Source of the DNA: Pelagihabitans pacificus
Lineage (GTDB): Bacteria > Bacteroidota > Bacteroidia > Flavobacteriales > Flavobacteriaceae
Direction of reading: 5' to 3'
NCBI RefSeq assembly: GCF_009371985.2
Contig: NZ_VIKU02000003.1
Span: 62,001 to 126,000, forward strand
DNA: 64,000 bases
Part shown: positions 37,429-47,027 of the stretch, piece by piece
How the letters are laid out: every line of letters begins with the position of its first letter
Numbering within the stretch: position 1 is the first letter of the stretch
Made by a program: the position numbers and the translations under genes
Notes under the pieces: generated by a model
What the model saw: the letters and a program-made list of their open reading frames with translations, nothing else
Database searches by the model: none
What the model was told of the DNA's origin: nothing

Positions 37429-38283
37429 ATGAAAATATCGAAATCCTATTTAAAACTGACACGGATTATGGTGGTCGGTCTCATCTTTGTGATTGGAATT
37501 ATTGGAATCATAGGTACCAATGGCAAACCAACGGTACACGGCGCCTTGAAAGTGGCCACGAACGTAGACGGACCTTGGATACTTACGAATGATGGGGCCA
37601 TTTATGCTTTCAACAATTCGGTATGGAATCAGAAAGAGCCTCCAGGAACCGCCGTTGATTTTGAAATTTGCGGTACCTTTCTTACGATTCTGACACCACC
37701 GGATGCGCAAGGGAAGCATTTGGTAAAATCACGTAAGACGAACGAGACCAGCTGGACGACATATCCCTCTATAGGGGCGACCGATATATCACAGGTCGCC
37801 TGTGACGGATACGAACCAGTGGTCATCACTACCACCTCACAGAAAGATGTCTTTAAATATTACAACGACACAAAGAGCTGGAAGGCCATTCATGATGGAG
37901 CCACGGAAATTTCTGTCGAAAACGGGTACCTTTTTTATCTTTATCCCACGACCTCTACTGGCAATGTGTGGAGCCGGGATGTCGATAGTGGGCCCTATAC
38001 GCGATGGGGCGACAAGTTGGTTGCCGAGCGAATTGCCGGAGACGCTAATGGTTATCCCTGGGTGGCCATCAATGCCACCACCAATCCCCTACGTAAATGG
38101 GATGCCAAAAATAAAAAATGGACCTTCGGTTTCAATTCCGGTCCGGTGTACGACATGGATATTCAATCATATGTACGAATGTATATTCTCAGCGACCCAA
38201 AGATAAGCGGTGGTGGATACACCCTCTATTCCCACGAACTGTATTGGGGAGGGTGGACAACGTATTCATTACCCACCTATTGA
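37429..38283 (+). CDS. Membrane-anchored tectonin-like beta-propeller protein
   Basis: 284 residues from ATG at 37429. A single N-terminal helix (about 11-31) anchors a body of roughly 40-residue repeats with Trp and Gly-x-Ile/Val-x patterns (GPWILTNDGAIYAF, GYPWVAINATTN, GGWTTYSLP). This looks like the tectonin or WD-like propeller type that binds sugars or proteins. Not assigned to a family with certainty. Follows the four-helix protein by 1 bp. Confidence 0.7.
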   Translation: MKISKSYLKLTRIMVVGLIFVIGIIGIIGTNGKPTVHGALKVATNVDGPWILTNDGAIYAFNNSVWNQKEPPGTAVDFEICGTFLTILTPPDAQGKHLVKSRKTNETSWTTYPSIGATDISQVACDGYEPVVITTTSQKDVFKYYNDTKSWKAIHDGATEISVENGYLFYLYPTTSTGNVWSRDVDSGPYTRWGDKLVAERIAGDANGYPWVAINATTNPLRKWDAKNKKWTFGFNSGPVYDMDIQSYVRMYILSDPKISGGGYTLYSHELYWGGWTTYSLPTY

Positions 38284-38476
38284 TGACGACTAATAGTCTG
38301 GAATATCTAGCAGGAAAGGAGAATAATAAAGATTGGACCCGATGGATGTAGTACGCGTGAGGACCGATGAGCAGGTGAGGACGGGAATTGCTATGAAAGG
38401 TGGCGTCCTCGTAGTGGTAGGTATTGCGTGGAGCAGGATTGGACTTTATATGAGGACACCTGTTTGAAATCGGTTT

Positions 38477-38992
38477 TTATTTTTCAATTTGATATACCAA
38501 TAATTCTTTGCAATCGTTTGGTAATTGAGTCGTGCCGGTCAATTTTAGTCCTAGTTTTTCCAATAGTTTTTGGGAAGAGGTATTGTCTTTTGTAGTAATT
38601 GCACTAATCGTTTCAATGCTAAAATCGTTGAATGCTGCCTCTTTTATTCGATTGGCTGCTTCAAAAGCAAATCCTTTGCGTTCATAATCAGGAAGAAAAG
38701 CAAATCCTATGTCGATTCCTTCCAAGCCTTCCCTGTCATACAATCCGCATGTTCCAATTTTTTGATCGGTATCTTTTTTGATTACGGTGTAACAAGAATA
38801 TCCAAGTCTCTCAAGTTGCGGGGTCATCCTGTTTTTTATATAGTCTTTGGCACTTCCAACGGTTTTTATATTTCTGTCCCCAATATATGCAATCCATTTG
38901 GGGGTATTTAGAAGTTGAAAAATGAACTCGGCATCATTTTCCGAAGTGGGTCGGATAATAAGTCTTGCTGTTTCAAAAGTTCTATATTTCAT
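38477..38992 (-). CDS. GNAT acetyltransferase, RimJ/RimL type
   Basis: 171 residues. The start FETARLIIRP and TSENDAEFIFQL is typical of this subgroup, and the acetyl-CoA loop follows the EGIDIGFAFLPDYERKGFA strand-helix pattern, with a late NTSSQKLLEKLGL helix. The target (protein N-terminus or small molecule) is unknown. Flanked by non-coding 190 bp on one side. Confidence 0.88.
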   Translation of the reverse strand: MKYRTFETARLIIRPTSENDAEFIFQLLNTPKWIAYIGDRNIKTVGSAKDYIKNRMTPQLERLGYSCYTVIKKDTDQKIGTCGLYDREGLEGIDIGFAFLPDYERKGFAFEAANRIKEAAFNDFSIETISAITTKDNTSSQKLLEKLGLKLTGTTQLPNDCKELLVYQIEK

Positions 38993-39051
38993 CTTTTAAA
39001 TAGGATAGATCATACGAAAAATACGGTTTAAATAGTGGCTTTTCATTGAAC

Positions 39052-40227
39052 TTAGGACCTACGTTCCCACAATATATTGTTCTCCCGCAGCTTGGATACT
39101 TCCTGGGTCACGATGGCGATTACTTTTTTAACCTCTTCCTGTGTTGTGTAGCGCCCAAGACTAAAGCGAAGGGAGGAAAAGGCCAGGCTTGGTTCCACGC
39201 CCATGGCCAACAAGACATGTGAGGGTTCCACCGAAGCAGAGTTGCAGGCGGAGCCATTGGAGACCGCCAACTGGCTACCCAATGCAGTGAGGAGATTCAC
39301 CCCGTCGACATAGGGAAAGGAGACATTCACCGTATTCGGCAAACGTTGTTCCGAGGTGCTATTGGAGACAGATAGGTCAATCGCGAGCAGTCCTTCCTCT
39401 AATCGGTTCCGTAAGGTCTTCAAACGGGTCGTTTCGTCACCCAAATTTTGGTAGGCCAGCTCGATAGCCTTGGCGAATCCGACAATCAATGGGGTGTTGA
39501 TGGTACCCCCGCGTTGTCCCTTTTGCTGCCCGCCCCCTTGTATGAAACTGGGCAGGGCATCGTAGTTGTCGTTCTCCTTACAGTACACCAATCCGATGCC
39601 CTTTGGACCATAGACCTTATGTCCCGAGAAACAGGCAAAGTCCACTTGCCGCAACACATCGGTCAAGTCTACCTTCCCCAAGGCTTGGGTAGTATCGGAA
39701 AAAAGAAGGCTTCCGTTGGCATGAACGAGCTCCGCTATTTCTTCAAGAGGCTGAATGGCTCCCGTTTCGTTGTTGGCGTAGATCATCGAGACCAGAATGG
39801 TATCAGGTCGTAAGGCCCGCATCAATTGTTTTGTGGATACCAGCCCTTTTGCATCCACCCCCAGGTAGGTTACCTCAAAACCATCCTCCTCCAAAAAAGC
39901 ACAGGTATCCAATACGGCTTTATGCTCCGCTTGGGTCGTTATGATGTGTCGCCCTTTGGAGCGCAGTTTTCTGGCAACTCCCTTAAGAACCATATTAATA
40001 CTTTCGGTGGCCCCGGAGGTATAGATGAGACTATTCGTGGAAATATCCAGGGCCTTGGCAATCGACATAGTGGCCTCCTCAACAGCGCTCTTGGCCAACC
40101 AACCATAGGGGTGATGGCTGCTCGAGGGATTTCCAAAATCTTCCTGAAAATAGGGCAGCATCGCATCTACTACTTCCTTGACACAGGGAGTGGTCGCATT
40201 GTAATCGAAATACAATTGGGAAACCAT
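39052..40227 (-). CDS. Cysteine desulfurase (class V aminotransferase), probable sulfur donor for Mo enzymes
   Basis: 391 residues from the internal Met (VSQLYFDYNATTP); an upstream ATG at 40302 would add 25 residues not seen in the family. PLP motifs TSGATES and SGHKVYGPKGIG (with Schiff-base Lys) are present, and the mobile catalytic loop is SNGSACNSASVEPSH. It makes a persulfide from cysteine. No Fe-S assembly genes are near; it is divergent from coxM and next to two Mo-enzyme loci, so supplying the Mo=S/Cu-S sulfur is a reasonable inference. Confidence 0.92.
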   Translation of the reverse strand: MVSQLYFDYNATTPCVKEVVDAMLPYFQEDFGNPSSSHHPYGWLAKSAVEEATMSIAKALDISTNSLIYTSGATESINMVLKGVARKLRSKGRHIITTQAEHKAVLDTCAFLEEDGFEVTYLGVDAKGLVSTKQLMRALRPDTILVSMIYANNETGAIQPLEEIAELVHANGSLLFSDTTQALGKVDLTDVLRQVDFACFSGHKVYGPKGIGLVYCKENDNYDALPSFIQGGGQQKGQRGGTINTPLIVGFAKAIELAYQNLGDETTRLKTLRNRLEEGLLAIDLSVSNSTSEQRLPNTVNVSFPYVDGVNLLTALGSQLAVSNGSACNSASVEPSHVLLAMGVEPSLAFSSLRFSLGRYTTQEEVKKVIAIVTQEVSKLRENNILWERRS

Positions 40228-40358
40228 TTTTGCTACTGATTTATTGGGTTTCCAAAGGTACGGATTATCTAAAAAATCGTTTAACAATTCCCGCTGGTTC
40301 AAACTGAAAGTGAATTCGTCTTAAAGAATTATTAAATTATGAGTAAAGGTGTTTTTTG

Positions 40359-40390
40359 ATTGTCATATCAGAATAAAAGCGATATATTTA
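40359..40390 (+). promoter_or_regulatory. Candidate promoter of the cox operon
   Basis: ATTG at 40359 and TATATTTA at 40383 are 20 nt apart, close to the Bacteroidota TTTG / TAnnTTTG pattern, and lie 34 nt before the coxM start. The same spacing and near-identical elements occur at 11557-11588. Confidence 0.35.
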
Positions 40391-40423
40391 TTGTCTACCT
40401 CATAAATTAATTCAAGATAAATT

Positions 40424-41293
40424 ATGATTCCAGCGAATTTCAACTATCACAAAGCAACTTCTTTGAAAGAAGCCATTGCTTTGGCTGGGGAGCTGGGCGA
40501 AGAAGCGAAGTATATGTCGGGCGGACACAGTCTGCTTCCAATGATGAAACTTCGTTTTGCCACTCCCGAACACATTATTGACATCAGTAAAATAGAGGGT
40601 CTTTCCTATATAAAGGAAGAAGGTGAATTCCTTAAAATCGGAGCCTTGACCACACAGACCGAAATTGAGCATAGTCCATTGTTAAAGGAGCACTATCCAA
40701 TTTTTGGCGATGCCGTTTGGTTAACGGCGGACCCTTCGGTGCGCAATTGTGGAACCATAGGCGGTAACATCGCGCATGGTGATGCCGCTAATGACCAACC
40801 CGCTTTGATGCTGGCTGTTCGTGCTACAATTATCGCCGAAGGTCCAGATGGTACAAAAACGATACCCATTGACGAATTTTTCCATGGTTTTTATATGACC
40901 GCTCTAGAGCCAGGTGATATCTTGACTGAAATACAGATCCCCAAAGCGAAAAAGAATAGTGGTGGAGCTTACTATAAAATGGAACGAAAAGTAGGGGACT
41001 ATGCAACCGCAGGAGTTGCGGTTCACGTAGAGCTGGATGATGACGGTGTATGCCAAGAAATCGGAATCGGTTTGACGAACGTCAGTGCGGTACCTATGCG
41101 ATTGGAAAGAGGGGAAGAAGTGCTTAGAGGAAAAAAGATTACGGACGAATTGATTGCCGAAGTTGGCCAAATCGCAAGTGAAGATTGTGAGCCAGAGTCC
41201 GATTTAAGAGGTTCGGAGGCTTATAAAAGGTCCATTGTAAATACAATAACAAAACGAATGTTGAACAAAGCTTTGGAAAGAGCAAGACAATAA
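40424..41293 (+). CDS. coxM: CO dehydrogenase medium (FAD) subunit CoxM
   Basis: 289 residues. The FAD-binding motif [12 protein letters not shown] (near 37-48) and the second motif [18 protein letters not shown] are the CoxM signatures. The C-terminal CO-dehydrogenase flavoprotein domain follows. It passes electrons from the 2Fe-2S subunit to quinone or another acceptor. First gene of a coxMSL operon, 7 bp before coxS. Confidence 0.94.
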   Translation: MIPANFNYHKATSLKEAIALAGELGEEAKYMSGGHSLLPMMKLRFATPEHIIDISKIEGLSYIKEEGEFLKIGALTTQTEIEHSPLLKEHYPIFGDAVWLTADPSVRNCGTIGGNIAHGDAANDQPALMLAVRATIIAEGPDGTKTIPIDEFFHGFYMTALEPGDILTEIQIPKAKKNSGGAYYKMERKVGDYATAGVAVHVELDDDGVCQEIGIGLTNVSAVPMRLERGEEVLRGKKITDELIAEVGQIASEDCEPESDLRGSEAYKRSIVNTITKRMLNKALERARQ

Positions 41294-41300
41294 ATCAATT

Positions 41301-41792
41301 ATGGCAAAACATACAGTCACAATGACAATTAACGGAGAAAGCGTTACCGCCGAAGTAGATTCGCGCTTGCTCCTTGTACACTTTATTAGGGAAAATCTTG
41401 ATATGACAGGAACCCACATCGGTTGTGATACATCAAGCTGTGGAGCTTGCACTATTTTAATCGATGGCAAATCGGTAAAATCCTGTACTTATCTGGCGGT
41501 CCGTGCAGACGGAGCTAACATAACTACGATCGAAGGTATTGCCGCCGATGGTACGAACCATCCGCTGCAACAGGCATTTCATGACCAACACGGATTGCAT
41601 TGTGGATTCTGCACACCTGGAATGATCATGCGTGCCATTGATTTGTTGGAGACCAATCCCAATCCGACGGAGGAAGAGATTCGATGGGGGATTTCAGGGA
41701 ATCTATGCCGCTGTACAGGTTATAATAATATTGTGAAATCGGTGCAACAGGCAGCTAAAGAAATGGCAAAGGAAAAAGAAGCTACAGTCTAA
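41301..41792 (+). CDS. coxS: CO dehydrogenase small (2Fe-2S) subunit CoxS
   Basis: 163 residues. Two 2Fe-2S domains: C-D-T-S-S-C-G-A-C then Cys in VKSC, and CGFCTPGM then CRCTGY. Length and motifs are typical of CoxS. It relays electrons from the Mo-Cu site in CoxL to FAD in CoxM. Spaced 18 bp before coxL. Confidence 0.95.
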   Translation: MAKHTVTMTINGESVTAEVDSRLLLVHFIRENLDMTGTHIGCDTSSCGACTILIDGKSVKSCTYLAVRADGANITTIEGIAADGTNHPLQQAFHDQHGLHCGFCTPGMIMRAIDLLETNPNPTEEEIRWGISGNLCRCTGYNNIVKSVQQAAKEMAKEKEATV

Positions 41793-41810
41793 CCTCTTAA
41801 ATATAAACTT

Positions 41811-44177
41811 ATGTTCTCATGTAAAACATCACCGGAGGTTGGCGGAATGGGTCACTCTGTAAAACGAAAGGAAGATGCACGATTTTTGCACGGTAAAGGG
41901 AACTATACCGACGACGTAAAATTACCGGGCATGTTGAGTATGGTTATGGTGCGTAGTCCTTATGCCTATGCCAAGATAAAAAGTATCAACAAAGAAAAAG
42001 CATTGGCCATTGATGGCGTATTGGCCGTCATTACAGGTGAGGATTTAGCGCAGTACAATTTGCACTGGATGCCCACCTTGCTTTCCGATACCCAAATGGT
42101 ATTGCCGACCGATACGGTCATGCATCAATCACAGGAGGTATGCGCCGTTATTGCTACGGATCGATATATAGCGGTTGACGGTGCCGAAGCGGTTGATGTT
42201 CAATATGAACCCATGCAGGCCATTGTAGACCCCTTCAAGGCTTTGGATGATGATGCACCGCTGTTACGACCCGATAAGGAGGGCCAAAAAGACAATCACA
42301 TTTACCATTGGGAAAGAGGTGATAAAGCCAAGACGGAAGCAGCCATCGCCGCTGCCGACGTAGTGGTAAAAGAACGTATCCATCTGCCCCGAATTCACGT
42401 AGCATCCATAGAAACCTGTGGGGTCGTGGCATCCTATGATAAGGATACGGAAAAAATGCTGATTTATTTGACTTCCCAAGCACCTCATGCCATCCGTACG
42501 ATTTTGGCCTTGGTCGCTGGCCATGTTGGACTATCCGAAGAAAAGATTCGAATAATCGCCCCGGATATTGGGGGTGGGTTTGGAGGTAAAGTTCCCGTGT
42601 ATCCTGGATATGTAGTTGCTATAGCAGCTTCCTTCCTAATCGGGAAACCAGTGAAATGGATTGAAGATCGCTCCGAAAATCTGGTCAACGGTTTTGCACG
42701 GGATTATCATATGGATTGCGAACTCGCAGCTACGAAAGATGGGAAAATCCAAGCTTTTAAGGTTTCTACCTTGGCGGATCATGGGTATACCGATTCTTCG
42801 GCAAATCCTTCTAAATATCCTACGGGTATGTTCTCGATTTGTACGGGATCCTATGATTATGAACACGCTTTCGCGGAGTTGGATGCCGTATACACCAATA
42901 AAGCGCCAGGAGGAGTTGCGTATCGTTGCTCTTTCCGCGTTACGGAAGCCGTTCATGCCATCGAACGAATGGTAGATAAGCTGGCAGCGGAGCTACAAAT
43001 GGATCCGGCCGAGATCCGATTTAAGAACTTTATCAAAAAAGATCAGTTTCCCTATGCTTCCCCCTTGGGCTGGAGCTATGATAGTGGAGACTATGATGCT
43101 ACCTTAAAAAAGGCGATGGAAATGGTCGGTTATGATGACTATAAAAAAGAGCAAGCGGAAAAGCGTGCCCAAGGAAAATTGATGGGAATCGGACTATGTA
43201 CTTTTACCGAAGTTGTTGGAGCAGGTCCATCCAAAGACTTTGATATTTTGGGTATTGCGATGTTCGATAGTGCTGAAATACGAGTACATCCGACAGGAAA
43301 GGCAATGGCGCGTTTTGGTACGAAGTCGCAAGGACAAGGTCATGAAACGACCTATGCACAGATTTTAGCGGAAGAGCTGGGAATTCCCTATACGGATATT
43401 GAAATTGAGGAAGGAGATACCGATACCGCTCCCTACGGACTGGGAACCTACGCCAGTAGAAGTACTCCTACAGCCGGTGCCGCTGCGGCTATTGCAGCGC
43501 GTAAGTTAAAGGACAAAGGAAAGAAAATCGCGGCTCATTTGCTGGAAGTCAGTGAAGAGGATATCGAATGGGAAGTAGGGAAATACTTCGTAAAAGGAGC
43601 TCCTGAGAAATCGAAAACCATTCAAGACGTGGCCTTTGCCGCTTACACCAATTTTCCTCCAGGTATGGAACCGGGATTTGAAGCTACGCACTATTATGAT
43701 CCGCCAAATTTGACCTTCCCGAACGGTGCCTACATCTGTGTGGTCGAGGTGGATGAGGAAACGGGTGCTATTGATGTCAAGCGTTTCGTAGCCATTGACG
43801 ATTGCGGAAATATCATCAATCCGATGATTGTGGAAGGACAGGTACACGGAGGATTGACACAGGGAATTGCTCCTGCCATGTATGAAGGTATCGAATACGA
43901 TGACGAAGGAAATGTGCTCAACGGAACATTAATGGATTATTTGGTACCGACCGCGGTAGAATCCCCTCACTGGGAAACCGGTCATACGATTACGCCATCA
44001 CCACATCATCCGTTAGGAGCAAAAGGTGTCGCTGAATCGCCAACGGTAGGTGCCCCACCCGCTATTGCGAATGCTATTATAGATGCCTTGTATCCTTTAG
44101 GAATCAAGCACTTGGATATTCCTATCACCCCGGCTAAAGTTTGGGAGGCGATTCAGGAGGCCAAGGCGAAAGCTTAG
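41811..44177 (+). CDS. coxL: Aerobic CO dehydrogenase large subunit, form I (CoxL)
   Basis: 788 residues. The active-site loop at 370-376 is AYRCSFR, with Cys373 in the position of the copper-binding Cys388 of Oligotropha CoxL. This loop is the accepted mark of form I (true) CODH; form II enzymes have AYRGAGR. Other Mo-site motifs are PDIGGGFGGK (near 251-260), MARFGTKSQGQGHETTYAQ split over 436-455, and the base-Glu segment GAKGVAESP with Glu742. It oxidises CO to CO2 using Mo-CuS in a cytosine-dinucleotide cofactor. No Tat leader is present, so it is cytoplasmic, as in known CODHs. The M-S-L gene order is the classical one. Confidence 0.95.
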   Translation: MFSCKTSPEVGGMGHSVKRKEDARFLHGKGNYTDDVKLPGMLSMVMVRSPYAYAKIKSINKEKALAIDGVLAVITGEDLAQYNLHWMPTLLSDTQMVLPTDTVMHQSQEVCAVIATDRYIAVDGAEAVDVQYEPMQAIVDPFKALDDDAPLLRPDKEGQKDNHIYHWERGDKAKTEAAIAAADVVVKERIHLPRIHVASIETCGVVASYDKDTEKMLIYLTSQAPHAIRTILALVAGHVGLSEEKIRIIAPDIGGGFGGKVPVYPGYVVAIAASFLIGKPVKWIEDRSENLVNGFARDYHMDCELAATKDGKIQAFKVSTLADHGYTDSSANPSKYPTGMFSICTGSYDYEHAFAELDAVYTNKAPGGVAYRCSFRVTEAVHAIERMVDKLAAELQMDPAEIRFKNFIKKDQFPYASPLGWSYDSGDYDATLKKAMEMVGYDDYKKEQAEKRAQGKLMGIGLCTFTEVVGAGPSKDFDILGIAMFDSAEIRVHPTGKAMARFGTKSQGQGHETTYAQILAEELGIPYTDIEIEEGDTDTAPYGLGTYASRSTPTAGAAAAIAARKLKDKGKKIAAHLLEVSEEDIEWEVGKYFVKGAPEKSKTIQDVAFAAYTNFPPGMEPGFEATHYYDPPNLTFPNGAYICVVEVDEETGAIDVKRFVAIDDCGNIINPMIVEGQVHGGLTQGIAPAMYEGIEYDDEGNVLNGTLMDYLVPTAVESPHWETGHTITPSPHHPLGAKGVAESPTVGAPPAIANAIIDALYPLGIKHLDIPITPAKVWEAIQEAKAKA

Positions 44178-44303
44178 AAAAGAGACTAAACGATAAGGAG
44201 AGGTGAATCAAACCAAAGGTTTGAAACCCAAGTTTCGGTTTGAACCGCTTAACACAATTTGAAGCGCAATCATATAGAAAACTCAGAACAAAATAAAAAC
44301 AGA

Positions 44304-44329
44304 TTCCCGCATTAGCGGGAACAAAAAAA
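44304..44329 (+). terminator. Hairpin between coxL and coxG, possible partial terminator or processing site
   Basis: A 7-bp perfect stem TTCCCGC / GCGGGAA with loop ATTA, followed by CAAAAAAAA rather than T residues, and 15 nt before the coxG start. Lacking a U-tract, it is more likely an mRNA-stabilising or processing element that sets the ratio of CODH subunits to accessory proteins. As read on the minus strand it would have the U-tract upstream. Confidence 0.5.
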
Positions 44330-44335
44330 ATAAAT

Positions 44336-44809
44336 ATGAAAACACAATTAGATAAATCGTTTGAGGTGCCACAGGGCACGGAACTCGTCTGGGAGCATTT
44401 GATCGACCCGGAGAAAATAATGGACTGTGTGCCTGGCGTATCGGTTGAGGAAAAAGTGGGTGACAATCACTATAAAGGTAAAGTCGGCATGAAGTTTGGC
44501 CCGATGGGCGTGAAATACGACGCCGATATTTTCTATAAAGAAATCGACGAGGATAATCGCAAGATCATAATTACCGGTGATGGAGTGGACTCCAAAGGAA
44601 ATGGAAATGCGGAGATGATGATGACCATTGATCTTACTGAAAAAGAGGAGGGAGGAGTCAAGCTGGACGCTATCATGGATGTTACCATAAACGGAAAAAT
44701 AGCACAGTTTGGATCTCGATTGATTACAACGGTATCCAACCAGTTGTTTAAACAGTTTGTTTCAAACTTTTCCAAAAAATTGGCCGCAGCGGAAGCGGCA
44801 GCGGTGTAG
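44336..44809 (+). CDS. coxG: CoxG-like SRPBCC protein (CODH accessory)
   Basis: 157 residues, SRPBCC fold: FEVPQGTELVWEHLIDPE, CVPGVS, and a final helix near FKQFVSNFSKKLA. The family Pfam name is CO dehydrogenase subunit G. CoxG is an accessory protein, reported to help recruit CODH to the membrane. It is bounded upstream by a hairpin and downstream by a strong terminator-like hairpin. Confidence 0.93.
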   Translation: MKTQLDKSFEVPQGTELVWEHLIDPEKIMDCVPGVSVEEKVGDNHYKGKVGMKFGPMGVKYDADIFYKEIDEDNRKIIITGDGVDSKGNGNAEMMMTIDLTEKEEGGVKLDAIMDVTINGKIAQFGSRLITTVSNQLFKQFVSNFSKKLAAAEAAAV

Positions 44810-44834
44810 ACAGTCGCTTATGATATGTAATCGG

Positions 44835-44866
44835 AAGCTATGCTCCCCCGAGCATAGCTTTTATAA
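44835..44866 (+). terminator. Perfect 11-bp hairpin after coxG
   Basis: AAGCTATGCTC / GAGCATAGCTT with a CCCC loop, then TTATAA. It is strong enough to terminate, but the following genes coxD-E-F have the same orientation and only 30 nt lie before coxD. It therefore probably attenuates expression of the assembly genes. Confidence 0.7.
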
Positions 44867-44895
44867 TAAGCGATTCCAATTTTCAATCTAAATTT

Positions 44896-45774
44896 TTGCT
44901 TTTGAACAAAGAAATTGATGCGCTGATAAAAGACTTTTATGAGCATGATTACATTTTAAATGAAGCGTTGGCGACTTCTATCTTTCTATTGAAGAATTTG
45001 GAAAAGCCTTTGCTATTGGAAGGGAATCCGGGAGTAGGAAAGACGATGTTAGCCAAAACCTTGGCAGCTCATCTGGGAACTAATTTGATTCGTTTACAAT
45101 GCTACGAAGGGTTGGATGTAAGTACTACCATCTACGAATGGAACTATCAAAAACAGTTGCTCCATATCAAACTTTTCGAACAGGAAGAGGATAAAATGAC
45201 CCTCCAAAATCAGATTTTCGGAATGGATTATGTGCTGCAAAGACCGTTGTTGCAGTCCATTAGTTCAGAAAAGCCTGTAGTACTCCTAATTGATGAAATT
45301 GATCGAGCGGATGAGGAGTTTGAAGCCTATTTGTTGGAGTTGCTTTCCGATTTTCAAATCAGTATCCCTGAATTGGGCACGATACAGGCAACCTCAAAAC
45401 CCTTGGTAATTCTCACGTCCAATAGGACAAGAGAACTAAGTGATGCCTTGCGAAGAAGATGTTTGTATCATTGGGTAGACTTCCCTTCCAAAACCAAGGA
45501 AATTGATATCATAGCCAAAAAGCTACCAACGATAGATGAGGAATTGGCGACCCAGGTCGTGACTTTTATCCATAATCTTCGGAAATCAAGTCTGCACAAA
45601 CCTCCGGGGATAGCTGAATCGCTGGATTGGGCCAAAACCCTTTTGCTAATGAACCAAAAGAATATTACCGACGAGATTGTACAAAATACCATCGGTAGTG
45701 TCCTAAAGCATAAAGACGATGTCGAGTTTGTACGCAGCAGATCGGTTCGGGAGTTTTTGGTTCCAATTAGCTGA
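44896..45774 (+). CDS. coxD: CoxD, MoxR-type AAA+ ATPase
   Basis: 292 residues from TTG at 44896 (or a second TTG at 44902). Walker A GNPGVGKTM near 48, Walker B VLLIDEIDRADEEFE, sensor 1 TSNRTRELSDALRRRC. MoxR-type ATPases pair with VWA proteins, and one (CoxE) is next. In Oligotropha CoxD is required for sulfuration of the Mo-Cu site. Confidence 0.93.
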   Translation: MLLNKEIDALIKDFYEHDYILNEALATSIFLLKNLEKPLLLEGNPGVGKTMLAKTLAAHLGTNLIRLQCYEGLDVSTTIYEWNYQKQLLHIKLFEQEEDKMTLQNQIFGMDYVLQRPLLQSISSEKPVVLLIDEIDRADEEFEAYLLELLSDFQISIPELGTIQATSKPLVILTSNRTRELSDALRRRCLYHWVDFPSKTKEIDIIAKKLPTIDEELATQVVTFIHNLRKSSLHKPPGIAESLDWAKTLLLMNQKNITDEIVQNTIGSVLKHKDDVEFVRSRSVREFLVPIS

Positions 45775-45890
45775 GATGTTACTTTTCGCCTTTAGACTGC
45801 GCTCAAGACAGGCTCTGTAAAGAACAGGCTTAACGTAAGAAATTCAAAGAATCCAAGTATCTAATTATTCCTTAATCCAACAGTCCAGAA

Positions 45891-47027
45891 GTGCAAGCGA
45901 TTACCAAAACTTTCAAAGAACGTCTTATCGACTTTACCATGTATTGTCGGGAGCGACAGTTTGTGCTCGGTCCGCAAGAAACACGGGATGCTTTTGAGGT
46001 AGCGGAACGTGGTTGGGTGTTGGATCGTAAACTCTTTCAGTATAGTTTAAAGGCCATCTATTGCAAGCGCAAAGAGCATTTTGATCGTTTTGACGAAATG
46101 TTCGATCGTTTTTGGAGTCGCTATTACGAGGAGAAGTTGGAACAACGCAAAAAGCAAATTAAACAGCTTAAAAAGGAAAAAGATACAGCAACGGTTATTT
46201 TTTTGGGAACGGAATTCAAGCTCCCGAAGAAAGAAGTTAAGGAACAGGAGGCCAAGGAAACTGTGGGTGCCAATGAAAGTATCCGTTTGCGGTTTACCGA
46301 TTTTTCCAAAGTGAATGTTACCGACAAAGAGAAGTTGGAAGAATTGGCCGAGGAACTCTTTCACCAAATGAGCATGCGTTTTAAACGTAGATTGGAAAAC
46401 GCCAACCAAGGTAGTATCGATGTGCGAAATACCATTCGTCAAGGAATTTCCAAAGGCGGCATGTTGTTGCATCTCGCGTATAAACGCAAACGTAAAGAAA
46501 AGCGCAAAGTTGTTTTTATTCTCGATGTGAGCGGCTCTATGGATACGTACAGCTATTATTTGTTACGGTATGTCATGGTGTTAAAGAAGTATTTTAAGAG
46601 TTTGGAGTTTTTTACCTTTAGTACAGAGCTAACCCATGTGACCCCGATGTTACGGCAAAACAATGAACAGGAAATCTTAAGGCAGATTGGCAAGAATGTA
46701 CACTCCTGGTCAAGTGGCACGAAGATAGGGGCGTCCTTGACGGAATTTCTCGCTGTATATGGGAGCAAGTTTTTGAGCCAAAAACATATTGTAGTGATTT
46801 TGAGCGACGGACTCGAAACCGGAAACGTAACCATTCTAAAGGAAGCGGTGCGAACGATACGAAGAAAATGTAAAACCTTGATATGGTTGAATCCGTTGAA
46901 AGGCATGGCGGGTTACCAACCTATACAAAAGGGCATGGTCAACGTAATGCCCCATTTGGATGCCTTTGAATCGGCCCACAACTTGGATAGTTTATTGAAA
47001 TTGGAAAAATTGTTGATGGATGTTTAA
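45891..47027 (+). CDS. coxE: CoxE, VWA-domain CODH assembly protein
   Basis: 378 residues from GTG. A basic, helical N-terminal half (with KKQIKQLKKEK) precedes a VWA domain carrying the MIDAS FILDVSGSMD near residue 212, and later LSDGLETGN. It is the partner of the MoxR ATPase CoxD. The CoxE/CoxF pair was linked to copper insertion in Oligotropha. It overlaps coxF by 8 bp. Confidence 0.93.
   Translation: MQAITKTFKERLIDFTMYCRERQFVLGPQETRDAFEVAERGWVLDRKLFQYSLKAIYCKRKEHFDRFDEMFDRFWSRYYEEKLEQRKKQIKQLKKEKDTATVIFLGTEFKLPKKEVKEQEAKETVGANESIRLRFTDFSKVNVTDKEKLEELAEELFHQMSMRFKRRLENANQGSIDVRNTIRQGISKGGMLLHLAYKRKRKEKRKVVFILDVSGSMDTYSYYLLRYVMVLKKYFKSLEFFTFSTELTHVTPMLRQNNEQEILRQIGKNVHSWSSGTKIGASLTEFLAVYGSKFLSQKHIVVILSDGLETGNVTILKEAVRTIRRKCKTLIWLNPLKGMAGYQPIQKGMVNVMPHLDAFESAHNLDSLLKLEKLLMDV

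Noticed and set aside
38282-38350. 22-codon frame after the tectonin-like gene
   Set aside because: Overlaps that gene's stop, has no paralogue or ribosome-site support, and is too short to judge.
41811-44177. CoxL as form II CODH-like or xanthine dehydrogenase
   Set aside because: The AYRCSFR loop is form I; form II has AYRGAGR and xanthine dehydrogenases lack this Cys.
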